Of a stretch of 64,000 bases of DNA, positions 63,248-64,000 are shown piece by piece. Numbering within the stretch: the stretch's first letter is position 1; each line of letters opens with the position of its first letter. A program made the position numbers and the translations under genes. The stretch is from Lachnospiraceae bacterium AC2012 (GTDB taxonomy: Bacteria > Bacillota > Clostridia > Lachnospirales > Lachnospiraceae). The notes below the pieces were generated by a model that did no database searches, was not told where the DNA came from, and saw nothing but the letters and a program-made list of their open reading frames with translations. The DNA is taken from assembly GCA_000702525.1 (NCBI GenBank), contig JNIN01000002.1:421047-485046 (forward strand), in the 5' to 3' direction.

Positions 63248-63981
63248 CTAAATAACCAATTCTAAGAGGAGATGATCGAATAGATATCGATGCAATGCCT
63301 CTTCAAAGCTTTTTTGCGCCGCGACTCCAGTGTATCGTTAGGCCGTTTTTAGTGTAATTGCCCTTTGTTCAGTGAACTGACATAGCGTAAGTTCACGATT
63401 AAACCCTTGTTTGCTCTTGCAAATAAGTCTGTTGAAGCTGTGCTTCCGCTTCACTTGTCTTTCCATAGTAAATCTCGTCTTCTGCACCATCTGCATAGCA
63501 GATGCGGAGACGACGGTTATCTTCGTTTGTGATGCATAGAATACGTTCGCAGTTGATATAGACGTTGTCACGTCCGCTTTTGAAACGTATATACACCTTC
63601 TTCTCCTGGTTTTCTTAATCAATTCTCGGAAGAGTGTGCGTAACTTTTTGCTCATCTACCGGTTTTAATAGATAGCGGAAAGGCTTGTATTTAATACTCT
63701 CAATGGAATATCCGGGATGACGAGGATACAAAGACGATGGTGCCGCTTTCATTCGATATGGATTTTGCAATATCGAGTCCGTTCGAGGTGCTGTTTGCAA
63801 ATTCTATATCGAGAAAATAGATGTCATAGAGCTTCTCGCGATGCTCAAAAAAGTCTTCCGGACAGTTAAATACATCAATTTCGCATGTGAAATCCGTATC
63901 TTCGTCAATGACTTTATATATAAGGTTCTCTAGGAGAATTGATAAATTTCGTTCATCTTCGCAGATTGCAATGTGAATCAT
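63248..63981 (-). pseudogene. Decayed LytTR-type response regulator
   Basis: The start at 63981 has AGGAGG upstream on the minus strand. The first 85 residues are an intact receiver (MIHIAICEDERNLSILLENL; phosphoacceptor Asp in YDIYFLDIEF). The frame then shifts: KPFRYLLKPVDEQKVTHTL, a LytTR piece (SGRDNVYINCERILCI and DGAEDEIYYGKTSEAE), then IVNLRYVSSLNKGQ and EEALHRYLFDHLLLELV lie in different frames. The natural stop would be at 63248, three bases before the kinase start. Frameshifts separate at least four segments, so no full protein is made. Confidence 0.78.
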
Positions 63982-64000
63982 ATTCACCTCCTACGTGTTT

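Overview
The window reads as one gene-dense chromosomal segment of a low-to-moderate GC, Gram-positive anaerobe, most likely a member of the Lachnospiraceae (Clostridia). Support for this comes from AGGAGG-type ribosome binding sites before nearly every gene, an anaerobic class III ribonucleotide reductase (NrdD), a Sapep-type dipeptidase, FliB, a type-2 ArgC, DUF815, YgiQ and TAXI-TRAP genes, and intracellular GH13/GH1 sugar enzymes. The family assignment is an inference from gene content. I see no rRNA, tRNA, CRISPR array, insertion sequence or prophage.

Layout. 1-7.1 kb: an orphan membrane sensor facing a diguanylate cyclase, RNase H, a ROK kinase, a PucR regulator, a HAD phosphatase and a helix-turn-helix protein with a palindromic putative operator. 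7.2-9.5 kb: an RpiB/LacAB-type isomerase, a Gph-like phosphatase and a CobW-like GTPase without the usual CxCC. 9.6-17.3 kb: a starch/maltodextrin locus with a surface lipoprotein, a short LacI repressor with matching operators, a GH13 neopullulanase-like enzyme, a MalE/MalF/MalG importer without its own ATPase, and an AraC protein. 17.3-31.3 kb: a strongly folded intergenic element, a dispanin-like membrane protein, ArgC, a DUF815 ATPase, a second GH13 enzyme, a PepV dipeptidase, an Rpn-like nuclease, a glutaredoxin/FMN-dehydrogenase pair, FliB, HU and a GH1 6-phospho-beta-glucosidase. 31.3-48.7 kb: TrpRS, DegV, a chemoreceptor, a UvrD-like helicase, YgiQ, MATE, a NUDIX-iron-alcohol-dehydrogenase fusion, an 819-residue adenosine-deaminase-like protein with a Rossmann-like C-terminus, NrdD and SurE. 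48.7-52.8 kb: an 830-bp regulatory region and two secreted proteins, one a subtilase. 52.8-57 kb: a small beta-rich protein, an ADP-ribosyltransferase-type (DUF3990) toxin cassette between two identical terminators, a DMT transporter, a NUDIX hydrolase and a TIM-barrel protein. 57-64 kb: a CPBP protease, a TAXI-TRAP transporter with a cytidylate-kinase-like gene, and a decayed LytTR/GHKL two-component system.

How the genes fit together. The strongest functional unit is maltodextrin use: capture by the lipoprotein and MalE, import by MalFG, and cytoplasmic cleavage by GH13 enzymes, probably repressed by the LacI protein through TTTAAACG-type operators. A second sugar theme is phospho-glucoside use (GH1, ROK kinase). 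The rest is mostly housekeeping.

The most unusual items are: two inverted copies of a palindromic element whose outer stems differ completely while an inner core is conserved with paired changes (37.36-37.78 kb); the deaminase/Rossmann protein; the NUDIX-alcohol dehydrogenase fusion; the array of TATTCTGTAA-like repeats and the folded leader upstream of a surface gene (48.9-49.5 kb); and the toxin cassette between identical 34-bp terminators.
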